Shown: positions 24,205 through 34,497 of the stretch, in pieces
How positions within the stretch are numbered: position 1 is the stretch's first letter
How the letters are laid out: the number at the start of each line of letters is the position of its first letter
Notes under the pieces: model-generated
What the model was told of the DNA's origin: nothing
What the model saw: the letters and a program-made list of their open reading frames with translations, nothing else
Databases searched by the model: none
DNA from: Bacteroidetes bacterium UBA2664
GTDB taxonomy: Bacteria > Bacteroidota > Rhodothermia > Balneolales > Balneolaceae
Direction of reading: 5' to 3'
DNA: 62,029 bases
NCBI GenBank assembly: GCA_002359315.1
Contig: DEMS01000028.1
Location: forward strand, 1-62,029
Translations under genes and position numbers: made by a program

Positions 24205-25029
24205 ATGGAATCGATATTGGAATCATTAGAGGAGACTCAGACCATTGTTCTCATCACAGTATTGATACTCCTTATAATGTGGGAGTCGTTACACCCTTTT
24301 TACGAATATTTTACGGGCTCAGTGAAGAGCAGGGGAAAGCATGCATTTCGAAACCTGATCATTAGCGGCATCAATGGACTGATGGTTAGCGTACTATTTG
24401 CAGGCCTTTGGTTTGCTGCAACTGTCTGGGCAGATGAGAATCGTTTCGGAGTGATGCATTGGTTTCAGGATGCTGCCGGATTTCCGGTATGGGCACATGC
24501 AATAGGTGCGATACTTCTGCTGGATTTATGGCTCTATATTTGGCACAGAATGAACCATGAGATCCCATTTTTTTGGAGGTTTCACAGTGTTCACCATTCT
24601 GATAACAAGATGGATGTAACAACAGCGGGCCGGTTTCATATCGGTGAAATCTTTTTTTCGTCCATTCTTCGAATTTTTATTATTGCATTAATAGGGGTTT
24701 ATCTATGGGAGATCGTTCTTTATGAGATGGGAATGTTTACCGTGGTGATGTTTCACCATGCAAATGTAGGCTTATCCGAAAAGTATGATCGTATTCTCAG
24801 AACTGTGATTGTAACTCCCAACATGCACCGGGTTCATCATTCGAGCTGGCAACAGGAAACAGATTCGAATTACAGTTCTCTATTTTCGTTTTGGGATCGG
24901 CTTGCACGCACATTCCGCCTGAATCCCAAACCTGAATCGATCCGCCTGGGACTTGATCAGCTTGACAAAGAGGAAGACCAGACCGTAAAAGGCATGCTAA
25001 AAACGCCGTTCGATCAAAGGATCAAATAA
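24205..25029 (+). CDS. Sterol desaturase/fatty acid hydroxylase family protein
   Basis: 274-residue di-iron membrane oxidase. Four hydrophobic segments precede and interrupt the His boxes: WHRMNHE (about 112), FHSVHHSD (about 129) and HRVHHSS (about 211). The spacing fits the FA_hydroxylase superfamily, which hydroxylates or desaturates lipids in the membrane. Substrate unknown. Its 3' end overlaps the convergent aquaporin gene by 16 bases. Confidence 0.88.
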   Translation: MESILESLEETQTIVLITVLILLIMWESLHPFYEYFTGSVKSRGKHAFRNLIISGINGLMVSVLFAGLWFAATVWADENRFGVMHWFQDAAGFPVWAHAIGAILLLDLWLYIWHRMNHEIPFFWRFHSVHHSDNKMDVTTAGRFHIGEIFFSSILRIFIIALIGVYLWEIVLYEMGMFTVVMFHHANVGLSEKYDRILRTVIVTPNMHRVHHSSWQQETDSNYSSLFSFWDRLARTFRLNPKPESIRLGLDQLDKEEDQTVKGMLKTPFDQRIK

Positions 25030-25778
25030 AGAGCTGCCGCAAGCAGTGCACCAATAATTGGACCTACGATAGGAACCCATGAGTATGCCCAATCACTGCT
25101 GCCTTTGTTTGAAAATGGAATGAGAGCATGGGCAATTCTGGGTCCTAAATCCCTGGCAGGATTAATAGCGTAACCGGTAGGACCACCTAATGAAAGGCCA
25201 ATTCCTAAAACCAATAGTCCTACAGGCAGAGCCGAGAGTGATCCAAGGCCAAAACCAACCTCCTCACCATTCAGTACAATAACTGAAAGAAGTTCACCGT
25301 CCACGCTCAAGAATCCGGGCGCTGTAATGTAAAGGACACCGAAAACAAGCATAAAAGTCCCGATCGCTTCGGTGATTACATTGGAACTGTACTTGCGAAT
25401 AGCCGGTGCGGTTGAAAAAACAGCCAATTTAGTGGGGCCGTCTTCCGTAGCATCAAAATGATCTTTATAGGCCAGCCAGACAAGCGAAGAACCGATAAAT
25501 GCTCCAAGAATCTGTGCAAGTATGTATGGAAAAACCAGCCCCCAGTCGAAGAGTCCGGCTGTAGCAAGGCCTATTGTAACGGCCGGATTAATGTGGGCAC
25601 CACTAAATTGCCCCACAGTAAATACAGCAATAAAAACGGCCATACCCCATCCCACAGTAATGACAATCCATCCACTGCTGTTTCCTTTGGTTTCATTCAG
25701 TATAACATTGGCGACAACACCGGAACCGAGCAGCATCAAAATTGCTGTTCCGATAATTTCAGCTATAAATGGTGACAT
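25014..25778 (-). CDS. Aquaporin/aquaglyceroporin (MIP family)
   Basis: 254-residue six-helix channel. Both NPA half-helices are present: SGAHINPAVTIG (~60-71) and GYAINPARDLGPR (~205-217). The D after the second NPAR (NPARD) is typical of glycerol-type channels. 135 bases downstream of arsM on the same strand. In some bacteria, AqpS in ars operons lets methylated or trivalent arsenic out of the cell, so an arsenic role is possible but only from context. Confidence 0.9.
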   Translation of the reverse strand: MSPFIAEIIGTAILMLLGSGVVANVILNETKGNSSGWIVITVGWGMAVFIAVFTVGQFSGAHINPAVTIGLATAGLFDWGLVFPYILAQILGAFIGSSLVWLAYKDHFDATEDGPTKLAVFSTAPAIRKYSSNVITEAIGTFMLVFGVLYITAPGFLSVDGELLSVIVLNGEEVGFGLGSLSALPVGLLVLGIGLSLGGPTGYAINPARDLGPRIAHALIPFSNKGSSDWAYSWVPIVGPIIGALLAAALYLIL

Positions 25779-25913
25779 GTTTCCCCTTTTTAATTTTAAC
25801 TATTTAAATACCGATTCAATTATAAATAAAAAATTTCAGTTATTTGCAATTAATTCAAATCTGATCAACCGATATTGAAAATCCAACTATAAATGCATAT
25901 AAGGAATTAGATG

Positions 25914-26735
25914 TCACTTTTCTGCATAGAGTGTAATACTATATATACCGGCCCCTGACTCCTTTAATTGAACAATATTAGATGGTGACAGAAATTGCTC
26001 TAGTATGGAATCTGGCAGTACGATTTCTCGTTTTTTCTGAAGTGTCAGATTTTTAAAGCCTGACTTCCTGACGATCGAAAGATAGTTCTCCAGTTCGATT
26101 GCCCCCGATACGCATCCGGCATACATTTCAGCACTCTTTCGGATATCAGCCGGGAGATCTCCTTCAACCACAACATCTGAAATGCTGAAATGGCCACCAT
26201 TTTTCAAGACTCGGTACGTTTCTCCAAATGCTTTTTGTTTATCCGGAACCAGATTCAGAACACAGTTACTGACCACCACATCAGCAGTTTGATCCGGCAG
26301 GGGAAGATCTTCAATATCCCCCTGAAAAAATTCGATGTTGGTGAATCCCAGTTTCTTCACATTTTCGCGTGCTTTGGCAACCATGGAGGGTGAAAAGTCA
26401 ACACCAATTACACGACCGGAATCACCGGTGAGCTGTCTTGCCACAAAACAGTCATTTCCTGCGCCCGAACCCAGGTCAACAACCGTATTTCCCTCTTTGA
26501 TCTGAGCAAACTCAGTAGGTAAACCACAGCCCAATCCCAGATCTGCATCTAACTGATACCCCTGAAGGGTAGTGTAATCCTCAGCAAATACCTCATAATC
26601 GATACTATTGAGCCCTGATGACTCATCACCGCAACATCCGCTGGTTTTTGATTTATCAGAAGCGTTTTTGCCGATCTGGTCATATTTTTCAAGAACAAGT
26701 TTTTTCAATTCATCAGAGCTGTTTGTCTTACTCAT
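25914..26735 (-). CDS. arsM: Arsenite S-adenosylmethionine methyltransferase
   Basis: 273 residues. SAM-binding VVDLGSGAGNDCFVARQL is preceded by GYQLDADLGLGCGLPT, a hallmark of ArsM. The As(III) cysteines are seen as GCC near the N-terminus, the SNCVLNL Cys and the AGCVSGA Cys. Methylates arsenite to mono- and dimethyl species. I start at the ATG of MSKTNSSDEL; the frame runs 28 codons further up but gives an unrelated, Cys/Ile-rich leader. An aquaporin follows on the same strand. No arsR is visible. Confidence 0.92.
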   Translation of the reverse strand: MSKTNSSDELKKLVLEKYDQIGKNASDKSKTSGCCGDESSGLNSIDYEVFAEDYTTLQGYQLDADLGLGCGLPTEFAQIKEGNTVVDLGSGAGNDCFVARQLTGDSGRVIGVDFSPSMVAKARENVKKLGFTNIEFFQGDIEDLPLPDQTADVVVSNCVLNLVPDKQKAFGETYRVLKNGGHFSISDVVVEGDLPADIRKSAEMYAGCVSGAIELENYLSIVRKSGFKNLTLQKKREIVLPDSILEQFLSPSNIVQLKESGAGIYSITLYAEK

Positions 26736-26987
26736 ACCTATAATGTTAATCAGTTTGTGTTCAGGGAATGTTATTGATCGTAATTTTACGATTAATAAAA
26801 CCGGAATGCAACACCGCAATCGAATTTATTTCTGAATGCAGATCAGCATTCGGATTTAATCAAACATGGTTTTAATTCTCTCCGGATATACACATCCTGA
26901 ATCAATATTTAATACAATAATGAGAGGCCATCTATATATAGATTTGAAAACCCTGAAATATAATTCCTCGAAAATCTATTGTACAGA

Positions 26988-27899
26988 TCAGGCTCGGGGA
27001 TGAAACTCTTTATGAATTTGATGCAAAAGGCTGCGATCTACATGGGTGTAAATCTCGGTAGTGATGATCGATGAGTGCCCCAGCATCTCTTGTACTGCCC
27101 TGAGATCTGCTCCCCCTTCCAGCAGATGAGTGGCAAAAGAGTGACGAAAGATGTGAGGGTATACATTTTTTTTAATCCCGGCTTTTTCGGCATATTTATT
27201 GACAATATTCCAGATACTCATTCTGGAAAGCGGTCCCCCTCTTTGATTAATAAAAACCCGATTTTTACTTTTTTCAGGTTTTTTACTGCTTAAAAAATCA
27301 TTTCTGGCATTTTCAACATAATGTTCGACGGCTTTTTGTGCCAATTCTCCCATCGGAACCAGACGTTCTTTATTTCCCTTTCCGATCACTTTAATAAATC
27401 CGATTTCAAAATAGAGATCATCGATCTCAAGATCTGTAAGTTCACTAACCCTCATCCCGCTTGCGTACAAGGTCTCTAAAATGGCTGCATCTCGTACTCC
27501 CACGGATATCGTTCTATCGATTGAGTCAATAATCTGTTCTACTTCTGTAGCTGTGAGTACTTCCGGCAGTTTTTTTGCTTTTTTGGGAAGCTCAACCAGT
27601 TCCGCAGGATTTGCATCCGCCAATTTTTCAACCACTACAAATTCATGAAAACTTCGGATACTGGAGATATTTCTGGCAACGGTACTAATGGATAGATCCA
27701 TGGAAAGAAGCTCCATCAAAAAATTTTCGATATGAGCAACGGTAATTCCTCCGAGCTGATTGATTTTCAAGTCATTGGAGACAAAACGTAGGTATCGTTC
27801 GAGATCGTTTTTATAGGAAAGGACTGAATTTTCTGCCAGTCCTTTCTCTACTTTTACAAATCTCAGATACTGTTTCAATGCAGATTCAAAATCTGACAT
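26988..27899 (-). CDS. xerD: Tyrosine recombinase XerD
   Basis: 303 residues. N-terminal SAM-like domain (SVLSYKNDLERYLRF) and catalytic domain with Arg in YASGMRVSEL, Lys in GKGNKERLVP, HIFRHSFATHLLEGG (H-x-x-R), LGHSSI, and nucleophile Tyr in TEIYTHV. Works with a second Xer on dif sites to resolve chromosome dimers; it could also be XerC, as only one is visible. Two bases after the PgpH-type gene, so they are co-transcribed. Confidence 0.92.
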   Translation of the reverse strand: MSDFESALKQYLRFVKVEKGLAENSVLSYKNDLERYLRFVSNDLKINQLGGITVAHIENFLMELLSMDLSISTVARNISSIRSFHEFVVVEKLADANPAELVELPKKAKKLPEVLTATEVEQIIDSIDRTISVGVRDAAILETLYASGMRVSELTDLEIDDLYFEIGFIKVIGKGNKERLVPMGELAQKAVEHYVENARNDFLSSKKPEKSKNRVFINQRGGPLSRMSIWNIVNKYAEKAGIKKNVYPHIFRHSFATHLLEGGADLRAVQEMLGHSSIITTEIYTHVDRSLLHQIHKEFHPRA

Positions 27900-27901
27900 A
27901 T

Positions 27902-30262
27902 CTATTTGTTCTCTTTATCAGAATCAATTTTCGGCTCAGCCTTTTTCTTTCCTTGTCCATCCGCCTTTACTTCATTCGGATATTCAATTCGACTATGATA
28001 AACTCCCTTGAGGATTCTTAAAAAGGACTCTTTGATTATCTGTATTTGCTGAAAAGTTAATGGACAATTACTAAGCTGGCCATCTGCAACATTGCTGTCA
28101 ATGATTCGGTTAATTTGATTTTCCAGTTTACTGTATGTAGTGTCTTTCATCGAACGACAAGAGGCTTCAACTCCATCCGCGAGCATCAAAATACCCTGCT
28201 CTTTAGTGTATGGAATAGGCCCATCATATCTGAAATCTTCCTCTTGAATATTTTCTGTATCCTCCATTGCTTTCCCATGAAAATAGCGAATAAGGGATGT
28301 ACCGTGATGAGTAGATATAAAATCGATAATTACATTCGGTAAATTGTATTCATTGGCAATTTTAATCCCTTCACTGACGTGAGCTTTAATCACCAAAGCA
28401 CTCATTCGGGGTTTTAATTTATCATGCTCATTCCCTTTTACCTGGTTTTCAATAAAGTACTCAGGTTTAACCATTTTACCGATATCATGATACATGGCTC
28501 CAACACGACATAACAGTGCGTTCGCCCCTATATCAGATGCAGCGGATTCAGCAAGATTCGCGACTTGAAGGCTATGATGAAAAGAACCGGGGGCTTTACT
28601 CATCAACTCTTTCATCAGAGGCAGATTTGTATCTGCTAACTCCAAAAGCGTAAAATCCGTTGTTAGCTTAAACAGTTTTTCAAAGAGTAGAATCAGAGGA
28701 TAGGTAAAAAGTATGAAAACAGAATTTATAGCAACAAAAGTCATGTCATCCATAAAGTTGTCCAATCCGGAAAAACTGGAAATAGCAAATCCAAAGATAA
28801 CAAGACCATAGGTAACAAAAACAATTCCGGGTGTTATGAAGAAAAATTGAGATCGTTTTTTAATATCGCGTACTGAAAAAACACCGAGGCTACATGCGGC
28901 TGTTGTAGCAACCATGTATTCAAAATTGTGATCGTGAATCATACCGGTTATGATCGCCAATGTGATCGTTGCCATCAATCCGACTCTGGAGTCAAAAATT
29001 ATTGTAAGTATAATGGGTGCAATCGCTACAGGTATTATATAACTGCGCACATTTTCAATTGGGTAAATTAAAGCACTTGCTACGGTTACGAGTGCAAGAA
29101 CAAGAAATACCAGGAGAAACATGGAGGGCCGGTCAAAAATTCTCTTTCTGTAAAGGTAGAGATAGAAAAAGAACATTAATGTAGCGATCACGATCACAAT
29201 AGTTTCCCCTAAAAAGCGAATCCAACGCTCCATTTCAGTAGCTGTAAGGGAACGGGCATCTGCCAAACTCTGAAGCCTGATATCAATTTCAGGTGTTACA
29301 ATATCACCCCTTCTGATGATTATTTCTCCTTGATCAACCGCTCCTCTGGTTAATGAGATAGTACTCAAATTTTCCTGATGCAGTGCTTCCGTATCGGTCT
29401 CACTATAGATCAGATTAGGTTGGATAACCTGATTGTAAATTTGTATGGCTGTGTTCGCATAATCAGGTATGAACACTCTATTCAATTGAAGCTGAGCAAA
29501 ATTACGGGCTTCCTCCAGGTCTCTCACATTGATCAGCCGAGTGGTCCTCTCAGTTAGTTCACGCAAATTTCGAATGGTAATTTCGTTCTGTTCAATTCTA
29601 TCTTTTGAAATATTTAAAATACCATCGGATAATAACTGATTGGTGATCTCTTCCAACTGAGATCTGATCTGATAAATTGCAAATCGCTGCTCCGGCTGGT
29701 TGTTCATTTGATTGGTAAGATAATTTTCAAGTATCAGATTCCATGATGAATCATCCAGGTCAACATTGGCAAAACTTCTATCTTGCAAATATCGGAGACT
29801 GTCATTGGAAGCGGAACTGCTATCATTTGTTTTCGATCGCTGCCATTGTAAATAACTATCAAGAACCGGTTGTATATCCCTGAAAACTGAATCCAGCCGG
29901 GCTTCAATCAATATGGTTTCATTATTATCTCTGTGGAAAATAGGGGCTGTTTGTAACCTAATTGTTTCTCTCTCTTCCTCTAACTCTTCAGCTGTTTTTT
30001 TAATGGCAAACGTAAATGGGGCTGTAAGATCGTCTGCCCTCCAAGGCTCTCCGACTATATAATTTTCAACCTGTTTAAAAGTTGTTTGTGGCAATGTAAA
30101 GAGTACAAGACAGAGAAAAATCAACAAAACTCCTCCTCTCAGGTAGTTTTTTTTATCCTCAAAGAACGAATGTTGATCATTTTTATGCTTATTCAAACCC
30201 ACGGCAGGCACTGTTTCCTTCTTTTTTTTGCGCCCTAAACCCAGTTTGTTAAGGATACTCAT
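27902..30262 (-). CDS. 7TM-HD c-di-AMP phosphodiesterase (PgpH-type)
   Basis: 786 residues: TM helix near 45-63, a long periplasmic/extracellular 7TMR-HDED sensor domain (~70-340), seven membrane helices (~350-545), and a cytoplasmic HD domain with HHSLQVANL, YHDIGK and, further on, IDFISTHHG and ADGVEA. This is the PgpH/YqfF architecture. PgpH hydrolyses c-di-AMP to pApA. A c-di-AMP cyclase is not in the window. The gene is followed by xerD with a 2-base gap. Confidence 0.92.
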   Translation of the reverse strand: MSILNKLGLGRKKKKETVPAVGLNKHKNDQHSFFEDKKNYLRGGVLLIFLCLVLFTLPQTTFKQVENYIVGEPWRADDLTAPFTFAIKKTAEELEEERETIRLQTAPIFHRDNNETILIEARLDSVFRDIQPVLDSYLQWQRSKTNDSSSASNDSLRYLQDRSFANVDLDDSSWNLILENYLTNQMNNQPEQRFAIYQIRSQLEEITNQLLSDGILNISKDRIEQNEITIRNLRELTERTTRLINVRDLEEARNFAQLQLNRVFIPDYANTAIQIYNQVIQPNLIYSETDTEALHQENLSTISLTRGAVDQGEIIIRRGDIVTPEIDIRLQSLADARSLTATEMERWIRFLGETIVIVIATLMFFFYLYLYRKRIFDRPSMFLLVFLVLALVTVASALIYPIENVRSYIIPVAIAPIILTIIFDSRVGLMATITLAIITGMIHDHNFEYMVATTAACSLGVFSVRDIKKRSQFFFITPGIVFVTYGLVIFGFAISSFSGLDNFMDDMTFVAINSVFILFTYPLILLFEKLFKLTTDFTLLELADTNLPLMKELMSKAPGSFHHSLQVANLAESAASDIGANALLCRVGAMYHDIGKMVKPEYFIENQVKGNEHDKLKPRMSALVIKAHVSEGIKIANEYNLPNVIIDFISTHHGTSLIRYFHGKAMEDTENIQEEDFRYDGPIPYTKEQGILMLADGVEASCRSMKDTTYSKLENQINRIIDSNVADGQLSNCPLTFQQIQIIKESFLRILKGVYHSRIEYPNEVKADGQGKKKAEPKIDSDKENK

Positions 30263-30463
30263 ATCAGATATATATTAATTAAAAACAAGTGATTAGACTT
30301 AATTTTATGTCAATCAAATGCTGTATGTGCTTTCGTGATTTAATGACAAAGAATTGAAGCATCTATTAAATTTTGGAATACGAATCAATTGATCCGATTC
30401 AACAAATATACTCTTAATTATGACACCAATCACATTATCAGATAATTTTGGCAAAGTGTCGAT

Positions 30464-32458
30464 TTAATTGATATCCAATAAACCTTTCAGTTCATTTTCA
30501 TTCAGTATAGGTATATCCAGCTGAATAGCTTTATCATATTTACTTCCTGGAGAGTCGCCTGCAACCACATAATCTGTGTTTTTGCTAACTGATGAAGTGG
30601 TAGATCCACCATGATTTTCAATCAGTTCTTTCACTTCATTGCGTGAATAGTTTGGGAGTGTACCGGTAATTACAATTTTTTTCCCACTCAATTTTTGAGA
30701 CAGAGTCTTATTCTCTTCAGCTTTAAAAAGGACTCCATACCCTTTTAATCGGTGAATCAGGGTAAGGTTTTTATCTGTTCTAAAGAATTTATGGACAGAT
30801 TCAGCAATTTTTGGTCCTATCGAATCAATCGCTGTTATTGTTTCAACATCAGAATGAATGATCGCATCTATAGAATTAAAGTGGTTGGCTAAATCTTTTG
30901 CGACCGTTTTACCCACAAATCGTATTCCAAGACCAAAAAGAACACGGTGAAGAGGTTGATTTTTACTTTTTTCAATGGAATCTAAAAGGTTTTGAACACT
31001 TTTTTCGCCCATTCTCTCCAGGGGTAATAATTTCTCTTTATTCAGTTCATATAAATCCGCATATGTCTTAATCAATCCTTCAGAGAGGAGTTGCTCAACG
31101 ATTGCTTCACCCAATCCATCGATATCCATTGCATCTCTTGACGCAAAATGAGCAATTCTTTCGAGTATTTGAGGCGGACATTCGGGATTGATGCACCTCC
31201 AATCCACTTCATCAATAAATTTAACAAGGTTCTCACCACAAGCAGGGCATTGTTCAGGCATCTTAAACGGCTCAGTGCGTCCATTTCTTTCCGGATCCAT
31301 GACTGAGAGTACCTGAGGGATGATTTCACCGGCTTTCTCAATCACTACAGTATCGCCGGGTCGAATATCTTTTCGATTGATTTCGTCTTCATTGTGCAGT
31401 GATGCACGCTTGACGGTAGTTCCTGCCAATTTAACCGGTTTGAGCTCTGCGACTGGTGTTATTTTACCCAATCTGCCAACCTGAAGTGTGATAGATTCTA
31501 AAAGAGTTGTTGCCTGTGCAGCCTGAAACTTATAGGCTATCGCCCATCGCGGGAATTTAGAGGTGAATCCAAGTTCTTCATGATACTTCACCTCATTTAC
31601 TTTAATCACCACTCCATCCGTTTCAAATGGTAATTGATGCCTGATTTCATCCCATCGGTGAATTACCTCTATCAGTTCATCCGGATCTTTGCAAACTTCA
31701 AAATGTTCACAAATAGGAATTCCATAATCCTTTAATTGCCGGAGTTTATCCGCATGAGTGAGATTGATCGCTCTGTTATCCGGAATCAAATCGAATCCGA
31801 AAAATTTTATGGGTCTTCTGGCAACTTCTCTCGGATCTTGCATTTTTAGGGATCCTGCAGTTGAATTTCGGGGATTTGCAAAAGGAGTCAGATCTTGACT
31901 TTCACGACTCTCATTCAACCTTAAGAAAGCTTCTTTTTCCATATACGCTTCCCCTCTGATTTCAACAGGTTCATTGCTATCGATTTGGAGCGGTATGTCA
32001 CGTATAGTTTTGATGTTTGCGGTGATATCATCTCCTGTTTGGCCATCTCCCCGAGTGGCTCCAAGGAGCAGTTCACCGTTTTCGTACCTCAAACGGATGG
32101 ATGCACCATCAAATTTCATTTCAACGGCATAGGTAAAATCGCTATGTCCCAGGATATCCCGAACCCTGCGATCAAAATCTTTTAAATCATTTTCATTGTA
32201 GGTATTATCCAGACTCAACATCGGAACCGGGTGCCTGACATCAGGAAAAGAAGAGGTTGGCTCTCCACCCACTCTTTGTGTAGGGGAGTTTTTGGTCCCT
32301 AATGAAAATTTATCTTCAAGAACTTTTAACTCGTGCAGGGATTCATCAAATTCTCTATCACTGATAAACGGTTCACTATCTACATAATAAGCTCTATTTG
32401 CTCGACGAAGAAGATCGCGTAATTCTTCCACTCTTTTTGCAGCAGCCGTTCTATCCAT
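30464..32458 (-). CDS. ligA: NAD-dependent DNA ligase LigA
   Basis: 664 residues with the full LigA order: Ia domain (YYVDSEPFISDREFD), adenylation with Lys in MKFDGASI, SLHNEDEI, OB-fold, a Cys4 zinc finger (CPACGE..CINPEC), four HhH units (LGIRFVGKTVAKDL), and BRCT (GKKIVITGTLPNYSRNEV). Joins nicks and Okazaki fragments using NAD. 14 bases separate it from the RodZ-like gene upstream. Confidence 0.97.
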   Translation of the reverse strand: MDRTAAAKRVEELRDLLRRANRAYYVDSEPFISDREFDESLHELKVLEDKFSLGTKNSPTQRVGGEPTSSFPDVRHPVPMLSLDNTYNENDLKDFDRRVRDILGHSDFTYAVEMKFDGASIRLRYENGELLLGATRGDGQTGDDITANIKTIRDIPLQIDSNEPVEIRGEAYMEKEAFLRLNESRESQDLTPFANPRNSTAGSLKMQDPREVARRPIKFFGFDLIPDNRAINLTHADKLRQLKDYGIPICEHFEVCKDPDELIEVIHRWDEIRHQLPFETDGVVIKVNEVKYHEELGFTSKFPRWAIAYKFQAAQATTLLESITLQVGRLGKITPVAELKPVKLAGTTVKRASLHNEDEINRKDIRPGDTVVIEKAGEIIPQVLSVMDPERNGRTEPFKMPEQCPACGENLVKFIDEVDWRCINPECPPQILERIAHFASRDAMDIDGLGEAIVEQLLSEGLIKTYADLYELNKEKLLPLERMGEKSVQNLLDSIEKSKNQPLHRVLFGLGIRFVGKTVAKDLANHFNSIDAIIHSDVETITAIDSIGPKIAESVHKFFRTDKNLTLIHRLKGYGVLFKAEENKTLSQKLSGKKIVITGTLPNYSRNEVKELIENHGGSTTSSVSKNTDYVVAGDSPGSKYDKAIQLDIPILNENELKGLLDIN

Positions 32459-32472
32459 AAAACTAAAAGGAG

Positions 32473-33621
32473 TTAGAATGTTGGTCTAAGCATTACAGTA
32501 TCCGGTTGTGCGACCTCTTCCGGTAGTTGAAAGGGCTGATTTGATACCCACTTCGGATCCGTTGAGAAATAATCCCGGGTAAGCTCTATATAATTTTCCT
32601 GTTGATTATAATTTGTTTCAAGAACATCCTCGATTGGGTGGCCATTCTTAAAAATAAGCATGTTATCATATTGACCACGAATGCGAACGGTATCACGAAA
32701 ATCAAAATTCATTGCAACACCTTGTTCAACCCAATAAGGATCCATACGAGGTTTGATATCGCTCCAAATCCGAACCGGATCCAACCGTTCATAAGCAGCA
32801 TAAACAGTGATATATAAAATCTCCTCTAATTCTTGGTCCACAACTGGATTGACAACACTTATCTCATCAGTCTCATTCAGATCCAATAATTCACTCCTGT
32901 TTTCAGGGGATACAACAGTGATGTCAGGCTCACTTACGGAGTCTTCAGAGAAGGATAGCAAGTCATTGGAGTATATAAAATAACCAATTACAAAAATGAC
33001 CACGATTAATATCAAAGTTACAAAGAGCCATACAGGAGTGGTCTTTTTAGTTTCAGTAAATTTATGGCCCATGTCAGCCCAATTTACATTTTTGGCCGGA
33101 GTCGGAGGGGGTTGAATATTTTTTGCTCCGGTTGCTTCAGGTTTAGCAGTTTCAGAAGGCGAATCGTTTAATGGCTCATCCTTCACGTTCTCTGTTTTAT
33201 CATTGGGTGCCTCCTCAGAAGGGTGCGATGTAGCCTTCTTTTGCTTCAACTCATTTTTAGCCTCAACTTCTTGATCTTTCTTAGGATCATCGTCGGGGTC
33301 TACATCATCAAAAGTGAAATTTTTAAATGAAGAAGATTCCTGTCCGGCTTCATAATAGTTCCAAAGAAGTTGATTGTAGTTGCCGGTCTCCTGTTGATTC
33401 AGTCCATTGATCATCACCTCGTTATCAATTTTCAGAGCCCGGCCGTAACTTCTTATAAAGCTTCTGACGTACGTTTTTCCATGCTCTGAATCTTCATAGA
33501 TAGTACCGTTTTCTATTTTTTCAAGAGTTGCCATCGGGATTTTAATCGTCGCCTGAATATCTTGAAGAGTGAGGCCCAATGAAGTTCGAATTTTTGCTAA
33601 ATCTTTTCCGATTGAAGGCAT
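32473..33621 (-). CDS. RodZ-like helix-turn-helix membrane protein
   Basis: 382 residues: N-terminal HTH_25 domain (LAKIRTSLGLTLQDI), Lys/Glu-rich and Pro-rich linker (110-190), one TM helix (TPVWLFVTLILIVVIFVIGY region, ~200-222), and a C-terminal periplasmic beta domain reminiscent of DUF4115. RodZ links MreB to the elongation machinery. Here the C-terminal domain is more divergent than the N-terminal one, so a cell-shape role is inferred. Likely co-transcribed with ligA. Confidence 0.82.
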   Translation of the reverse strand: MPSIGKDLAKIRTSLGLTLQDIQATIKIPMATLEKIENGTIYEDSEHGKTYVRSFIRSYGRALKIDNEVMINGLNQQETGNYNQLLWNYYEAGQESSSFKNFTFDDVDPDDDPKKDQEVEAKNELKQKKATSHPSEEAPNDKTENVKDEPLNDSPSETAKPEATGAKNIQPPPTPAKNVNWADMGHKFTETKKTTPVWLFVTLILIVVIFVIGYFIYSNDLLSFSEDSVSEPDITVVSPENRSELLDLNETDEISVVNPVVDQELEEILYITVYAAYERLDPVRIWSDIKPRMDPYWVEQGVAMNFDFRDTVRIRGQYDNMLIFKNGHPIEDVLETNYNQQENYIELTRDYFSTDPKWVSNQPFQLPEEVAQPDTVMLRPTF

Positions 33622-33795
33622 AATGGATGTCTTTATATCAGTTATTTAATAGGACGTTAGAAAGAAAAAATGGTTTAGATACAAAATACTAGAGCACATA
33701 AATGCAAGAATACACGAAATGAGTATTAATTCTAAATATAGTAAGTAAATGAAGTCAAAAATGTAAGACTTTATAATTTTTTTGATCATACGTTT

Positions 33796-34497
33796 ATGCT
33801 ACCTATCAAAAAATTTAGAAAATCGATCAGCGAGATTGTTTTTCCGGTCTGTTGTGTTTGCTGTGGAGTATCAACAAATAAGGATGGCCGGTTAATCTGC
33901 AGATGGTGTGAAAAAGATAGGTTTGAATATGTATCAGAGAATGGTAATGATGAAATCCAGCCTGAAACAGTATTGGGGCTTTATTCAATGTGGTATTTTG
34001 ATAAAGGGGGGTATCTTCAGCAGCTACTTCACAATTTAAAATATAATTACCTGCGAAACGCAGGAATTGAATTAGGCTCCATTTTAGGCAGGTTTCTTAT
34101 AAATCGTTCGGACCCGGATTCATCTACAATTTTTGATTATAAAAAACCGGTTCTGATCCCGGTTCCACTGCACAAATCTAAACTGAGAAAGCGTGGCTAC
34201 AATCAAGCCCGTGCTCTTGCTGAAGGGATATTAAAGGTTACAAAATGGGATCTTGCGGATGAAAATACAGTGATTCGAGTTCGAAAAACCAAAACACAAA
34301 CAGGTTTAAATAGTGCAGAGAGAGCAAAAAATATTCAGAATGCATTTTCAATAAAAAAACCCGGCCATCTACAAAATTGTCAGCCGATCATTGTCGACGA
34401 TGTATTTACAACTGGAGCAACAACTTTTGAGTTAGCAAATCAGATTTTTGAAGAAACATCAAACCGGGTATTAATAGTAACGGTTGCCAAAGCATGA
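33796..34497 (+). CDS. comF: ComF family phosphoribosyltransferase-like protein
   Basis: 233 residues. An N-terminal Cys cluster (CCVCCG..CRWCEKD) makes a zinc finger, followed by a PRT domain with RKRGYNQARALAEGI and the PRPP-loop VDDVFTTGATTF. ComF proteins help DNA uptake during natural transformation in Gram-positives and some Gram-negatives; here a competence role is from family knowledge only. Its stop overlaps the next start (ATGA), giving coupling with the unknown membrane protein. Confidence 0.92.
   Translation: MLPIKKFRKSISEIVFPVCCVCCGVSTNKDGRLICRWCEKDRFEYVSENGNDEIQPETVLGLYSMWYFDKGGYLQQLLHNLKYNYLRNAGIELGSILGRFLINRSDPDSSTIFDYKKPVLIPVPLHKSKLRKRGYNQARALAEGILKVTKWDLADENTVIRVRKTKTQTGLNSAERAKNIQNAFSIKKPGHLQNCQPIIVDDVFTTGATTFELANQIFEETSNRVLIVTVAKA

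Noticed and set aside
26930..26943. 14-base palindrome ATCTATATATAGAT as an ArsR operator
   Set aside because: AT-only palindrome ~195 bases upstream of arsM, no ArsR gene, pattern unlike ArsR sites.
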